Positions 35,701 through 46,845 of a stretch of DNA of 64,000 nucleotides are shown piece after piece. The translations under genes and the position numbers were made by a program. Origin of the DNA: Watersipora subatra (taxonomy: Eukaryota > Bryozoa > Gymnolaemata > Cheilostomatida > Watersiporidae); the NCBI RefSeq assembly GCF_963576615.1, contig NC_088708.1, positions 6,758,001 through 6,822,000 of the forward strand, in the 5' to 3' direction. Below the pieces are notes generated by a model, which was given only the letters and a program-made list of their open reading frames with translations, had not been told where the DNA came from and ran no database searches. Position 1 is the first letter of the stretch. Each line of letters opens with the position of its first letter.

Positions 35701-38700
35701 TAGTGTTATTTAAATTATTATATTTCACCAAACAAATTAGCGAGAGTGACGATGCTTTATGTACTCAGGATATTGATAAGTGCCTGTGCTTTCTTATATC
35801 GAAAGCAAACACTCCATTTATAAAAAGCCTTAGCTTTGGTAGCAGATAGTAACCAACCTCGTGACTGACAACCTGAGCATTTGTGCGTCTAAAATAGACC
35901 GTGATCTTAAAGAAAGCTATGGCTCACAAGAGAAAGATCTCATCGCTAAATAACTGTAGCGGCTTTGTCAGTCTTAATCAATGCGTAGCAACGACCTATA
36001 AATTGTGCATAGTTCACATTGGACTCACATGGGACTCACATGGTACTCAAATGGGACTCACATGGTACTCACATTGGACTCACATGGGACTCACATGGTA
36101 CTCACATGGTACTCACATGGGACTCACATGAGACTCACACGGGACTCGCATGGGACGACTTGGTTAATAATAATAACAAAACACTTAGCTTGTTTTGTTC
36201 TGATGATGTCCTGATATCGTTCCCAACATAACAGTTTCTGAGCATATTTATAAATAAGAAGGTTTGTGTACATAAACGTCGGAGCGGATGATTTACTAAA
36301 TACAGAGAGAAAAAATGCAGCGCATGTGCCCTGAAACACTCTTGAGAATGTTAAGTTTTGAGCAAGAAATAAATAATCCTGACTCGATGGTAAGACTAGA
36401 AAAGACTTAAAGATGAACTTGCACAGAATTTTAGTAGATTTTATCAGAAAGTATCGATATTTTTCCTTCATTTGCGATAGTTTTTGATGTTTTGAGGTGT
36501 TCTGACTGCCAAGGTGTTTCAAGATTAAAATTGACAAAACTTGATCACAGTTAAAACGCTCAGATCAAGCGAAAGGACAATAATGACATTTATAGTTGCA
36601 AAAAGACCGATAGAATGGAAACGTAACGCAGTAACTTAAGTGTAATAGCTGATATCAACTATAGCAATGATAACAACTAGTGACATAATTTCGCATGACT
36701 TTTTCTTCTCAGCATTTTAACCGCGATGAAGTTTTGTCAATTTTAATCTCGAAACATCCTGGTAGGCAGACCCCTTCAAAACATCAAAAGCAATTACAAG
36801 TTATTGAAAAATATCGATACTTTCTGATAAAATCTAGTAAAACTTTGTGGAAGTTTATCTTTAACGGTCACGTCTTCAGCCAGTGCCCACGTGTAACATG
36901 CCAGTGCCCACGTGTAACATGCCAGTGCCCACGTGTAACATGCCAGTGCCCACGTGTAACATGCCAGTGCCCACGTGTAACATGCCAGTGCCCACGTGTA
37001 ACATGCCAGTGCCCAGGTGTAACATGCCAGTGCCCACGTGTAACATGCCAGTGCCCACGTGTAACATGCCAGTGCCCACGTGTAACATGCCAGTGCCCAC
37101 GTGTAACATGCCAGTGCCCACGTGTAACATGAATTGTGTGTGTTTTTAGGACTTGACCCAGCGCAGCCAGGCTTTAACCTGACAGACCCGAGCGATACCC
37201 TCGGACCAGAAGATGCTGACTTTGTAGGTTAGTGTTCTTCCTCAGATACAGAATCAGCAGAGTTATCATAATCTTCTGTTTCATCAAGCAGCCACATTTT
37301 GTTGCATTGTGGGAATGACCTATGATCTTTCGCTGCCATCAGGCAGCCATATTTTAGAAACTATTTACCCCGAGTTGTATATTTTTAGATGTCATTCACA
37401 CGACATTTGTGGCTATTAAGCCGATGGGTCACGTTGATTTTTATCCGAATGGAGGGAGTCTAGGAGTGCCTGCCCTTACCTGGATTCACTCTCATCTCCA
37501 GGCAGTCTATATTTACACAGAGTCTATCAATGGCCACTGCCAGTTCACCTCCTATGTCTGTGAGAGCTACAGCAAGCTGACAAATGGCGGGTACGCAAAC
37601 CTTTTATGATAAAAACCTACCAGATGCTCATTAGCATACTCTAATACAATTTAAAGCTATGTGCACACCATCCGATATCAGAACAGATTCGGTCCAAAAT
37701 CTTTATCGACTAAATAATTTCTAAAAATTTAAGTTTGGCCGACTAAAAGTAAACTGAAAAACTGATTGAACTTGCTCGATTTGCAGATGATTTTTTGGTT
37801 GTGACGACCGATCAAAGCGGATCGAGTTCGGTTTTACTTTTTTACTTTGCGAGTTTAAATATGAATTCTATTTTTAATGAGTTGTTTACCATTAAGGATA
37901 CTAAAAGTATTTGCGTTTGTAACTTCTATCGACAGCGTAGATTTGTCAAAATGCTGGCTTGTTATGCTAACATATCGTCACAAAAGTCTGCCGAGAACTA
38001 AAAGCAGGTTATTGCCTAGTGTACAAACAGATCAAGTGTACAGCCATGCTGCTTTAGATTTTATAATAATCCACAACCTGCTACACACCTTACTTCACAG
38101 ACATCTAAATTAGAGCTCAATTTTTAAAAAATCACTTTACTTAATAAGTTTTAATTAGACCTGCTTCTAAGCAGAAAATAAATGTGAAATGCTACCTCTG
38201 AATGCTCTGTTCTACTATCCACACAATATTAATATTATGGTTACGTCTGCTGTACTGTTAACATCTGGCAGCGTGGAGGTGCTGAGAGAACTATTGTAAT
38301 TTATTAGGATACGGTTAGTTACAAGGTTTATAATCAGCCTGTTTTGGTTGTCTTACTTTGTGACAGCGCTGTCACAACTACATAAAAAAATAAAAATATT
38401 TTTACAATAATGCAGGAGAAGCTGAGATGTTGAAAGTTCATAGACTGTATATGGAAGTAACCTGATTACAAGTTTACAACTCCGAGTTGCGGGGTGAAGG
38501 CTTGCTTGTGAATTTGTCATCCGCTCACCGTTATACGAGTTGGCATGCTATTCTATATTTATAGTGTTTGCTGGCTAATGGTAAAAAGGAGTGATGCTCA
38601 GTTTATCTTCTTCTACAAAGTAATTCTTAGCAATTCATACTTTTTTCTCAGCTCTAACAAATAAAATCTGTGTTACCAGTAAAAATCAATTGCAGAAATC

Positions 38701-41496
38701 AAAAAGAATCAAAAATCAATTATCAAAATCAATAAAATTAAAATAATTTGTGCATGATAAATAATATACATCACATCACTCACCTACATATGTGTATGTT
38801 TCTAATCCTACAGCATCAAATAATGATTGAAAATTCCTTCACAATCATTGAACACAAAACCATTTAAGAAGTGAATGGCATGTCCAAAGAGATATGTTAA
38901 ATCATCATTAGATTTTACTTTGCTTTTTATTATTTGATTGTGGTAATTATTCATGGGTTATTATTATAAAATAGATATATACACATACGGTAATCCTAGA
39001 ATATCTATACTATAATGACTAAATTGTGCAGAAGTAAATCAAACTGTGCAGAAGGAAATCAAAACTAATCAAAAATTCATTATCATATAAAAAACTAAAA
39101 ATTCGGAATTTGTAAACGTTGAGTACAGAAAATGGATTGGTTCAAAGAATTACAGTAACTTCTCTACCGTTACTCCATAACATTTTACAACTGCATTCCC
39201 AGAGCTCAATTGACAGAGCACAATATTTACCATAGCAGTCTGCCTTATCTTTTTATAACAAGAATTTTACCAGAATTCACACAACATCAGAGCTAAGCAA
39301 CTGGGATAACTTTTGCTTACTGTTTTATAATCAATCAACTGTCATTCATTAACACAGCTACATGGGAACACGTATCAATCAACTGTCATTTATTAACACC
39401 GGTACATGGGAACATGTATCAATCAACTATCATTCATTAACACCGGTACATGGGAACATGTATCAATCAACTGTCATTCATTGTACATGGGAACATGTAT
39501 CAATCAACTGTCATTCATTAACACAGCTACATGGGAACACGTATCAATAAACTGTCATTCATTAACACCAGTACATGGGAACACGTATCAATCAACTGTC
39601 ATTTATTAACACCGGTACATGGGAACATGTATCAATCAACTATCATTCATTAACACCGGTACATGGGAACATGTATCAATCAACTGTCATTCATTGTACA
39701 TGGGAACATGTATCAATCAACTGTCATTCATTAACACAGCTACATGGGAACACGTATCAATAAACTGTCATTCATTAACACCAGTACATGGGAACATGTA
39801 GGGCCTACCTAAATACTTGTACTCGCATGTCAAATCTTGACCATTTTAGTTTTGTTCCAAGTCAATTTCTCATTTGTTCAAATCAAATCAAAATTAACTC
39901 TAACTACTACAAAGGAGACTTGTTTAAATCATGACAGGTTTGGGTACAGCTTTGGCATACGAAAAACACCTTTTATAGAAAATGTATAAAACTATAAAAT
40001 TACTTAAAATATTTATTATTTACGTGAAACTTTAACTCAATTGACTTTCAGTGTGTAGTGCGACTAAAGGAAGCCTTTATTTTGTACATATGATAACTCA
40101 AAAAAACCACTCTAGTAAAAGCTTTGTTCATTTCATAATATAGCACCATAAATTCCAAACCGCATGGGCCTATGTTTTGTACCAACAATGGTGGAGCGTC
40201 TCACTGTAATGAAAGAACTGATGCTATTTTGTACCTAGTTAAGCTGATAGGGAAATACTTATCGCAATCCGTGTGACATTTGCAAAGCCGTTCAAAGTTG
40301 AACTTCACTGACTAATCAGGTCATTTGAATATAGCTGCGTTGGCCAATCAGGCCTCCTCATAAGTGGTGCTGTTCTTAGTGGTGGAGTTGTTCTTTCTAT
40401 GTCTCACCTTAAAGGTTGACTTGCCACAAAATTCACATTACAGTTATTTGGTATCAACCGATTCACTATGTCTCACTCTGTGGTGTTGAAGATGAAAAAT
40501 ATGTGGAAATGTGATTATAAGCTCTTAAAAGCTAAAAAATGAACAGTTAATCGCAGCCATCCTGAAAACGCCGTAGATTGGAATCCATTTCCAAAACAGC
40601 TCAATTGGGACATAGTTGAACAAGATGGTTTCTGTTTACACTTTCATGCAGCCTCATTCGTTGAAATATTTTCACAAATATACTTCACGCATGCGATAAA
40701 ACCAGGTCTATTGTCCTTATGTGTCTATTTCATAATAATTGTAAAGCTTTCATTTGAGTAGTGATATCTCAAAACCTACCGGAAAAAATTGTTAAATCTT
40801 TTAACCTTAGCTCGAAGGAGTGCATATCATCCTCTGATGAACATGTGGAGCCTGTTGGTCACCTGCGATAGTCGAAAAATGCTGCAGAAACTGTTAGCGC
40901 CATTTGGCAGCAAGTATGGATCACATGATCAGGTTACGACTAGATGATTAGACCAGGCTGAAATGATACTGTGAAGTAGCGAGCATTTATATTTGATACG
41001 GGCTTTCCAGTAGAACCCAAAGTGTTTGTCATAAACTAGTGCTAGGAGACGTTTTATATTGAGCCATTTATTGGCATTTAATTTCACGCGATAACATCAT
41101 GTGACAAAACAATAACCAAACTGTTGGAGTACGTCAGCCAAATAAAGAGATTCCAAACTACGGCGTTTTTGTGATGGCTGCGATTAACTGTTCGTTTTTG
41201 AGCTCTTAAGAACTTGTAATCACATTTCCACATATTTCGCACCTACAACACAGTAGAGTAAGACGTGGTGAACCTTTTGATACCAAATAACTGTAATATA
41301 AATTTTGTTGCAAGTCAATCTTTAACAATATGCAGGGTTGGTAGGGGACTTAATATAAGCTTAGTCCTCATGTTGCAGGTGTGAGACGTACTGCCCAACA
41401 GCAAGGTCATGCAACCAAATGGGATATCACGCCTCACCTAGCGGAGCTCTTGGTTCTCTACAGCTGCAGATTCGTGAAGCAAAGCCATATTGTTAG
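32721..41496 (+). CDS. Secreted pancreatic-lipase-family enzyme (lipase/phospholipase A1-like)
   Basis: Seven exons (32721-32778, 33232-33304, 33678-33852, 34460-34697, 37150-37227, 37389-37590, 41379-41496) join in frame into 313 residues. Residues 1-19 form a hydrophobic signal peptide. The alpha/beta-hydrolase core shows KIFIHGW, VDWSEE, the nucleophile elbow GHSLG (Ser159), the acid in GLDPAQPGF (Asp184), FVDVIH, GHVDFYPNGG, and the catalytic His243 in HSHLQAVYIYTES. It ends with a Cys-rich stretch (CETYCPTARSCNQMGYH), then stops, so the PLAT domain of pancreatic lipase is absent. The segment from NGG to the catalytic His is very short, and the usual Cys pair closing the lid is missing. 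Such short-lid, PLAT-less members are often phospholipases A1 or galactolipases. Ester hydrolysis outside the cell is likely; the true substrate is uncertain. Confidence 0.93.
34838..35180 (-). mobile_element. Second copy of the RLE-type LINE tail
   Basis: Read on the reverse strand this matches the 3' end of the element at 15034: AAGTGCTGG, ATTGG...GGGTACAATAACA, GCAGAAAAGCACGC, then GATCTTGAGGCGAGTGCTC and CCCAGGTCTCTG, followed by the same GGTGAG/GAGGAAGCAATTTTTTT tail. It is more diverged than the first copy and no longer open. TA-rich repeats lie on both sides (34803-34818 and 35181-35265). It sits antisense in the fourth intron of the lipase gene. Confidence 0.8.
35181..35265. repeat. 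AT-only repeat (ATAATATTAT type)
   Basis: About 85 bases made almost only of A and T in ATAATATT/TATAATATTA units, abutting the truncated end of the LINE copy. Confidence 0.85.
36017..36150. repeat. 11-bp minisatellite, 12 copies
   Basis: Unit GGGACTCACAT with GGTACTCACAT and TGGACTCACAT variants. The peptides with an 11-residue period seen here come from the repeat. Confidence 0.9.
36385..36880. mobile_element. Long inverted repeat related to the pogo-like element
   Basis: Two arms of about 175 bases (36385-36565 and 36705-36880) are inverted copies of each other: AAGTTTTGTCAATTTTAATC, AAAACATCAAAA and AAATATCGATACTTTCTGAT recur in both. The same order of motifs is found in the interior of the element at 24852-25936 (ATCAAGTTTTGCCAATG ... 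CTTTTTGATAAAA). The right arm ends where the 21-bp minisatellite begins. Confidence 0.7.
36881..37131. repeat. 21-bp minisatellite, 12 near-identical copies with E-boxes
   Basis: Unit CAGTGCCCACGTGTAACATG C repeated 12 times; only one unit carries a change (CCAGGTG). Eleven units hold the palindrome CACGTG. Because 21 is divisible by three, the array is open in several frames on both strands. It ends 18 bases before exon 5 of the lipase gene. Confidence 0.95.
39330..39799. repeat. 44-bp minisatellite with a 213-bp higher-order unit
   Basis: Units of CAATCAACTGTCATTCATTA then ACACCGGTACATGGGAACATGTAT. Four full units plus one 37-bp unit make a 213-bp block; the blocks starting at 39362 and 39575 appear identical. 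It lies in the sixth lipase intron. Confidence 0.9.
40413..41321. mobile_element. TTAA-flanked inverted-repeat element, 909 bp
   Basis: The ends are inverted copies about 175 bases long: AGGTTGACTTGCCACAAAAT on the left and AGATTGACTTGCAACAAAAT read inward on the right, continuing through ACATATTT / CAGTTAATCGCAGCCAT. TTAA lies at both borders (40409-40412 and 41322-41325), as in piggyBac-type insertion. There is no transposase; the middle is non-coding. It ends 57 bases before the last lipase exon. Confidence 0.8.
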
Positions 41497-43173
41497 CAAT
41501 TACCCATCTTCCATCACACCTTTCCCGAGGGAGTCAGAACTGGAGACCGACTGTCTATCAATTATCACTTATCGATTGATTTCTGAGACTGGGGTACAAT
41601 ACAAGCGTTCTGTAAAGCCTTTTCTGCCCATGCTTTTGTGTTTAAAACAGATGTCTATGTCTATTGTCGGCAGTGATTTACTTTGGATATCTTTGTAGCA
41701 ATTGTCTAGTATTGTAAAACATACCAAAACTGCCTTTCAACTTGTCTTTTCGCTATAATTCTAAATACACTACATGCAAACAATAAGAAACAAACATAAC
41801 TCTTCAACACCTAGGTGTTTCCTTGTAGCAGCGGTTAGCAAAATGATGCCATCATGCAAATGGATTAGATGCAGTTTGACAAGGAGGATGCAAGCGAAAC
41901 AAAAAAGCTACAAGCAGTTGTATTCTTGTATTTGTGAATGATCACTGGTTGTAATAGCACAGCTGTAAAGAGAAATATGTAGCCTTAGATATGCTAGATT
42001 AAATATGAAGGAGAGCATCTAAATACAGCTATATAGAACATACGAGGAACCTGTGCTCTTCACAGGCTTTAAGCTTTGAGTTTTCATGAACAAAAAGACA
42101 AACTTAACAGTCCCAATTTTAATTGATTGTTCGTGACGCCTTCATGCCATCTCTTTTTAACATCGCTATCATAGACAGCATAGACATAGAAAGAATGTTT
42201 ATCCAAACAAAAGTTCATCAAATTCACCTTTACTCTGGTTAAAACAATTTATATATCCTTGAAACACTTTTCAATAGCAAAGAGCTCATAAGATGAGGAT
42301 TGGTATACAGCGTAATATGACCTACCTATTGACCTATTGACCTATTGACCTATTGATACCTGTGTACAAACATAGCCAATTGAGAGCTGCAATACAAGTT
42401 TGAGGTAAAAATTTTGCGACCAAAAATACTGAAGCATGACATGTAACAGTGAAGAGATATATGAGCAAATGAAAAACTTTAATATCGTTATAAAGAGCGC
42501 AGATAACAAATTATTTATTCTTTACAATATTCACTTTTCTGCTATCCAATGATGTCATAATATGCCATCATTGGATATGGAAATGTCATAATATGCCCTT
42601 ACAAATACTTCATTCTATTCCTAATCAATAAATTTTTAAAACTTTGTACTGAACATGAAAACTAATATGTGAAAGTGAAATTTACGCAGCAAAGCAAGTG
42701 TCTCAAATATGCGGACAAATCCATATGTCACATTAGCAACACAAACAATGTATTGTTTGTAATTTGTTTTCTTAAACATTCTGATAAGAATACCGAGTTA
42801 AAAACACGGGTTTTGCTTGCACGCAGCATTGGACAATGAACTAAAGTGGTAGACTCAGGCCCTGGATTATCAGCCGAATTATCGGGTAGCGGCTCTGCTT
42901 CGCCAAACGTCTTTGAAGCATAGGCTAAGATAAGCTGAAGATATTAATAATAAATGAGCACCCTGGTATAATATTCTATAGGCAGTCAATTCCTGATGGA
43001 ATATCGACTGAATGCCATTACTATAATTGAAAAACTAATTCTTATAGCTTTACACGCACCAATAAGAAGTTATTCATTCGTGAACAGTATATTTTTAACT
43101 GATAAATAAGAAGTATATGGATTATCAATAATTATCTCCACCGGACAAGCTCGGGTTAAACAGCTCTAAAAGA
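41497..43173. other. Intergenic region, nothing recognised
   Basis: AT-rich sequence between the lipase stop and the next promoter. It has a short CTATTGACC repeat at about 42324-42352 and a partial duplication around CATAATATGCC at 42555-42600. No gene or element is recognised. Confidence 0.5.
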
Positions 43174-43181
43174 TATATAAA
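43174..43181 (+). promoter_or_regulatory. TATA box of the 311-aa protein gene
   Basis: TATATAAA is followed about 25-30 bases later by a TCATTGCACT start region. A likely non-coding first exon of about 50 bases ends at 43255 in the strong donor GACAG/GTAAGTT. The matching acceptor (GTTACAG) ends at 44059, 31 bases before the ATG at 44091. Confidence 0.55.
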
Positions 43182-44090
43182 CACGCGGCTCATTGCACTC
43201 GTGTGCTCGCTAGGTCATGTGGTAAACCATCAAGCTCGCTATCAAACGTTGACAGGTAAGTTATAATACGGGCCTCTCGTACTTGTCCTTCCTCATCTAA
43301 TCTCTGATGTACCTTGAGAGTTGTGAAAACATTCGCATAGTTATAATCTCGCTTAGACATTAACGATATCTGTTATCTTTGCTGTTATATAACAGACGGC
43401 TATCGCGGGTATGTTTAGTTAGCGCCAAACCCTTTTAAAATTCACCGCTTTCCTGATTCTGTAGGAATGTGTCTATACACTCTCTACTTATGAGCTCCGA
43501 TATAATGAAGGGTCATTTTGTATAACAACTGATAAAAGTATAGCTGACTGCACCTGTCTATTATATCTCCTTCCTTTCATTGGCAGCGGGTTTTCAATTG
43601 CAGTCGGCAGCATGATATCTGAGAGGCAGGTAAAGTTTGTAATTTTTACCGTTTGTGTGATATCTGGCTCTTCCTTTGATCATTCAATAACAGCTAGGAG
43701 CTTGTGCTCGAGATTTCTTCATTATGCAGCCAATTTTTTGTTTCTCAAACGGCGAGCGGGATTAACTAATCTAAAAATAACCAATGCAAACATGTGACGA
43801 AATTGAGGCTGTATACAGAATTAATATAAATAGATAGAGAAACAAGACATTGCTCAAGTAATGTATGAGCAGCGATGTAATTGCTTGTTCAGTATCCGCT
43901 CACCTGTTTGCCTAGATACCGTTTCTCACACTTTCAATAGCCCTCGGCAAGGATATGTTGAGAGAGCTTTGTTGTTTTGTGTACAGATTAATGACAGCAA
44001 TTATGTACCCAGTTGAGTAACCAATTGCTGTAGCTATAAGCCTATATATAACGTTACAGGCAGCAGTCGACATAGAGATTACGAAGAGCC

Positions 44091-45026
44091 ATGGTTGAAT
44101 CAGAATCAACAGTCATGGTGCTGCCGCTGCCTGCTGCGACAAGCAGAACTAAAGAGAGGACTGGCTATCATCTGCAGCCTACTTCCATGCAGCTTACTCA
44201 TGACGGCCTGCTACCCGCAGCAGCGTTGAGCAACTTCTTTAAGGCACCAGCGAAGCCAATCAGTGGAAAGTTACCATCTATCGGCATCAGCAGTGGAAAA
44301 CCTCTTTATCGTAGCAAGTCTATTCACCAGAGGAACAAATGTCTAGCCGAGGTAATCCAGTCTCAACTTGTCGAACTAAAAAAACTACAAGACAAATATC
44401 GCTGTCAGAGGCTCGAGTCTAGAGCTCTGAGATTGAGTCAGCCAAAGAGCTCTCCAGAAGAAACAAATTGTAGTTCGAATAAGCCTAACACAACTTGTAG
44501 CCATGCTGACTCAAGGAAACATGAACTTGTATCGTCAGCGACACCACCTAGCACACAATTTATGTCTAAGAATAGGCTGATCAAACCGACAGTTCTCAAC
44601 AAGCCGCCACAACATACACAAGAAAATTATCCGGATACACCGCTGAAGTTCCTAACTGATACACAGCCTAAACTTCAACCAGAAACACAGCCTAAATTCC
44701 AACCTGATACACAGCCTAAATTGCAAACAGATACACAGCCTAAGTTCCAAAGAATCACGTCCTTCACGGTAAGCTCGCCGACAAAGCTAAACCTTCGGGC
44801 AAAGCAACTTGACAAACATGGCAATGGTAAACTTATATCAATAGATGAGAACGCAATGACACATCACAATAACTGCTACATGGACCCTGAAAAACATTCA
44901 CTCATCTATGAATGGGTAAAATCGGTGGAAGCTGCTCATCGGTTGGAAGGGAAATGGTCCGAAGTCATCTCGATCCCTGATGCAGACTTACATTCGGAAA
45001 TAAGATCATCTTCGATAAAGTCGTGA
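44091..45026 (+). CDS. Unrecognised 311-aa basic protein, intronless coding region
   Basis: I do not recognise this protein. The ATG has a good context (GCCATGG), and the coding region lies in one exon after a probable non-coding first exon (43205-43255). The protein is Ser/Pro/Lys-rich and probably mostly disordered. Residues about 84-113 are charged and Leu-rich and may form a short coiled coil. Residues 190-221 are four copies of an eight-residue repeat (DTQPKLQP, ETQPKFQP, DTQPKLQT, DTQPKFQR). A conserved-looking C-terminal patch follows (HSLIYEWVKSVEAAHRLEGK). No signal peptide or membrane segment is seen. The 936-base frame is far longer than chance allows in such AT-rich DNA, so it is very likely a real gene, possibly lineage-restricted. 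AATAAA near 45573 could end the transcript. Confidence 0.75.
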   Translation: MVESESTVMVLPLPAATSRTKERTGYHLQPTSMQLTHDGLLPAAALSNFFKAPAKPISGKLPSIGISSGKPLYRSKSIHQRNKCLAEVIQSQLVELKKLQDKYRCQRLESRALRLSQPKSSPEETNCSSNKPNTTCSHADSRKHELVSSATPPSTQFMSKNRLIKPTVLNKPPQHTQENYPDTPLKFLTDTQPKLQPETQPKFQPDTQPKLQTDTQPKFQRITSFTVSSPTKLNLRAKQLDKHGNGKLISIDENAMTHHNNCYMDPEKHSLIYEWVKSVEAAHRLEGKWSEVISIPDADLHSEIRSSSIKS

Positions 45027-46845
45027 ATAGTAGCTTGCCTGAGAGTAAATTTTTTTTAGTTTTGTCTGAGATCAAAAATACAAATAACAGTATTTAGCAT
45101 CCTTCTAAATATCTGACAGAGTCGGTTCAATTGGATGAGTTTTTGCTATGCAAACTACGATTGAAATAATGTTTGTCCGTGTATATATTTTGAGTCTGCC
45201 AAATATAGTATAAAATAATATCATACAATTTTTATAGCTTTAAAGCAATGATATGCTGTTGTATCGTTTAACTATTGTTACATATAATACAGCTAGAGTA
45301 TAGCTAAATAAGAAAATGCCTTATCTATGGAACAGTTAAGGTACTGAGAGGTGCATAAGTAACGCATAGTGCACGTGCCTTCTGATACAAGACCATAGAG
45401 CTTCCGCTAGTACATTAGACACTATTTATATTAGCAACCAATGTTTACTTTCATAAACAAGAGAGCTGTCTTATCTTAACGAATGCGTGGCACAGTGAGT
45501 GCTCACTGTAACAAGTGCTCTTTACATCACTCTGTGTAGTATATTTTGTAAAAAGAACTTGTCCTAGAACTTAATAAATTTAGTGAAAAAAGAGAGACAA
45601 TCCTTTGACCAAAATACGCTTAAACATTTCATGCAATTCTTAACATATCAATAAACTTTCACTGCCTGCCAGCTTTCAGCCGATGCTGAACCTTTGACAC
45701 ATTACATCAGGTGTGTATAATTGACGCATTACATCAAATGGCTGTAATTTGACACATTACATCAGGTGTCCGTAATTGGACTCAAGAGATCACTCTTCTC
45801 GCACACCACGAAGCTACAAGTTATGATTGTTGGTGAACAAACTTTATCATGGCACCTAAATAATCGTCTAAATTGGCTAAGAAAATTAGCTATATCTATT
45901 TTTATTTTGCGTACGTTTATTAGATATGGTTACTGGGTTTGAGATCATATCTCGAGAAAAAATTTGAAGGTCTGTAAGGCTATCAGAGTTTCAATAGTTC
46001 AGGAGGTAAAATAAATTGTATGAACAATGCTGTAGGAATAAGAAACACTGGAAAGAGCAATAATATTTTCAAACATAAACTTCTCATCAGCTACAAATGA
46101 AAACAAAACTAATTTATAGGTTTAGAAATGTTAATTTGTCTGTTAGTCAACACCAGTATTTTCTTCTCTATCTCAGAGTGAAGGAGTTATCCACTTTTTT
46201 GTCTGGTTGTTTACCATTGTGTTTATACCTTTTAGATAATACAAATCTGCCCATGGACATTTTCATATTACAAAGATTTTTGTTATTAATGAAAATTTGA
46301 TTTTACTCTTTAAAACTTCCAGTTTATGACAGTAAAGTGCAAACAGACTCAAGTCAAGGATATATGTAAGTGTAAGGGGTGCATTTACTTGCATAATTAT
46401 TAGTACAATAATGTGACACAAGATAAGTGTCAAGGTAGAGACTGATGTTTCCAGCACTTTTGCCTTAAATATCCCTTCTTTTTCTTCATCTTTCTCTCAT
46501 TCTCCTTTTTGTAAGCATTCATCACATCTAAATACAAAAGCCTATAAACCATTTTTCAAGGAATAGGGTGACTATTACAAATGCATATATTTTATGCTAA
46601 TAATGTTATCTATATCATTTCCAAGCTCCTAGTAACTACTGTAAATACTCAAAAATAGTATAACAAACTTTCTGAGAACTGCTAAAATAGTATCATATGA
46701 CTGCTTATTTTCCCAATAAAGAGCATATGAATACTTTGTATTAAATCTGAAGAACCATGCTTGAGGAACCTGGATAAGTCTTTTTTCACAAGTCTATATT
46801 ATAACAGCTGATGTCCACTGCAAGCGGGCCATTATATAACACTGA

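Noticed and set aside
36876-37149. Open frames on both strands across 36876-37149
   Set aside because: They are translations of the 21-bp minisatellite; a unit divisible by three keeps frames open without coding.
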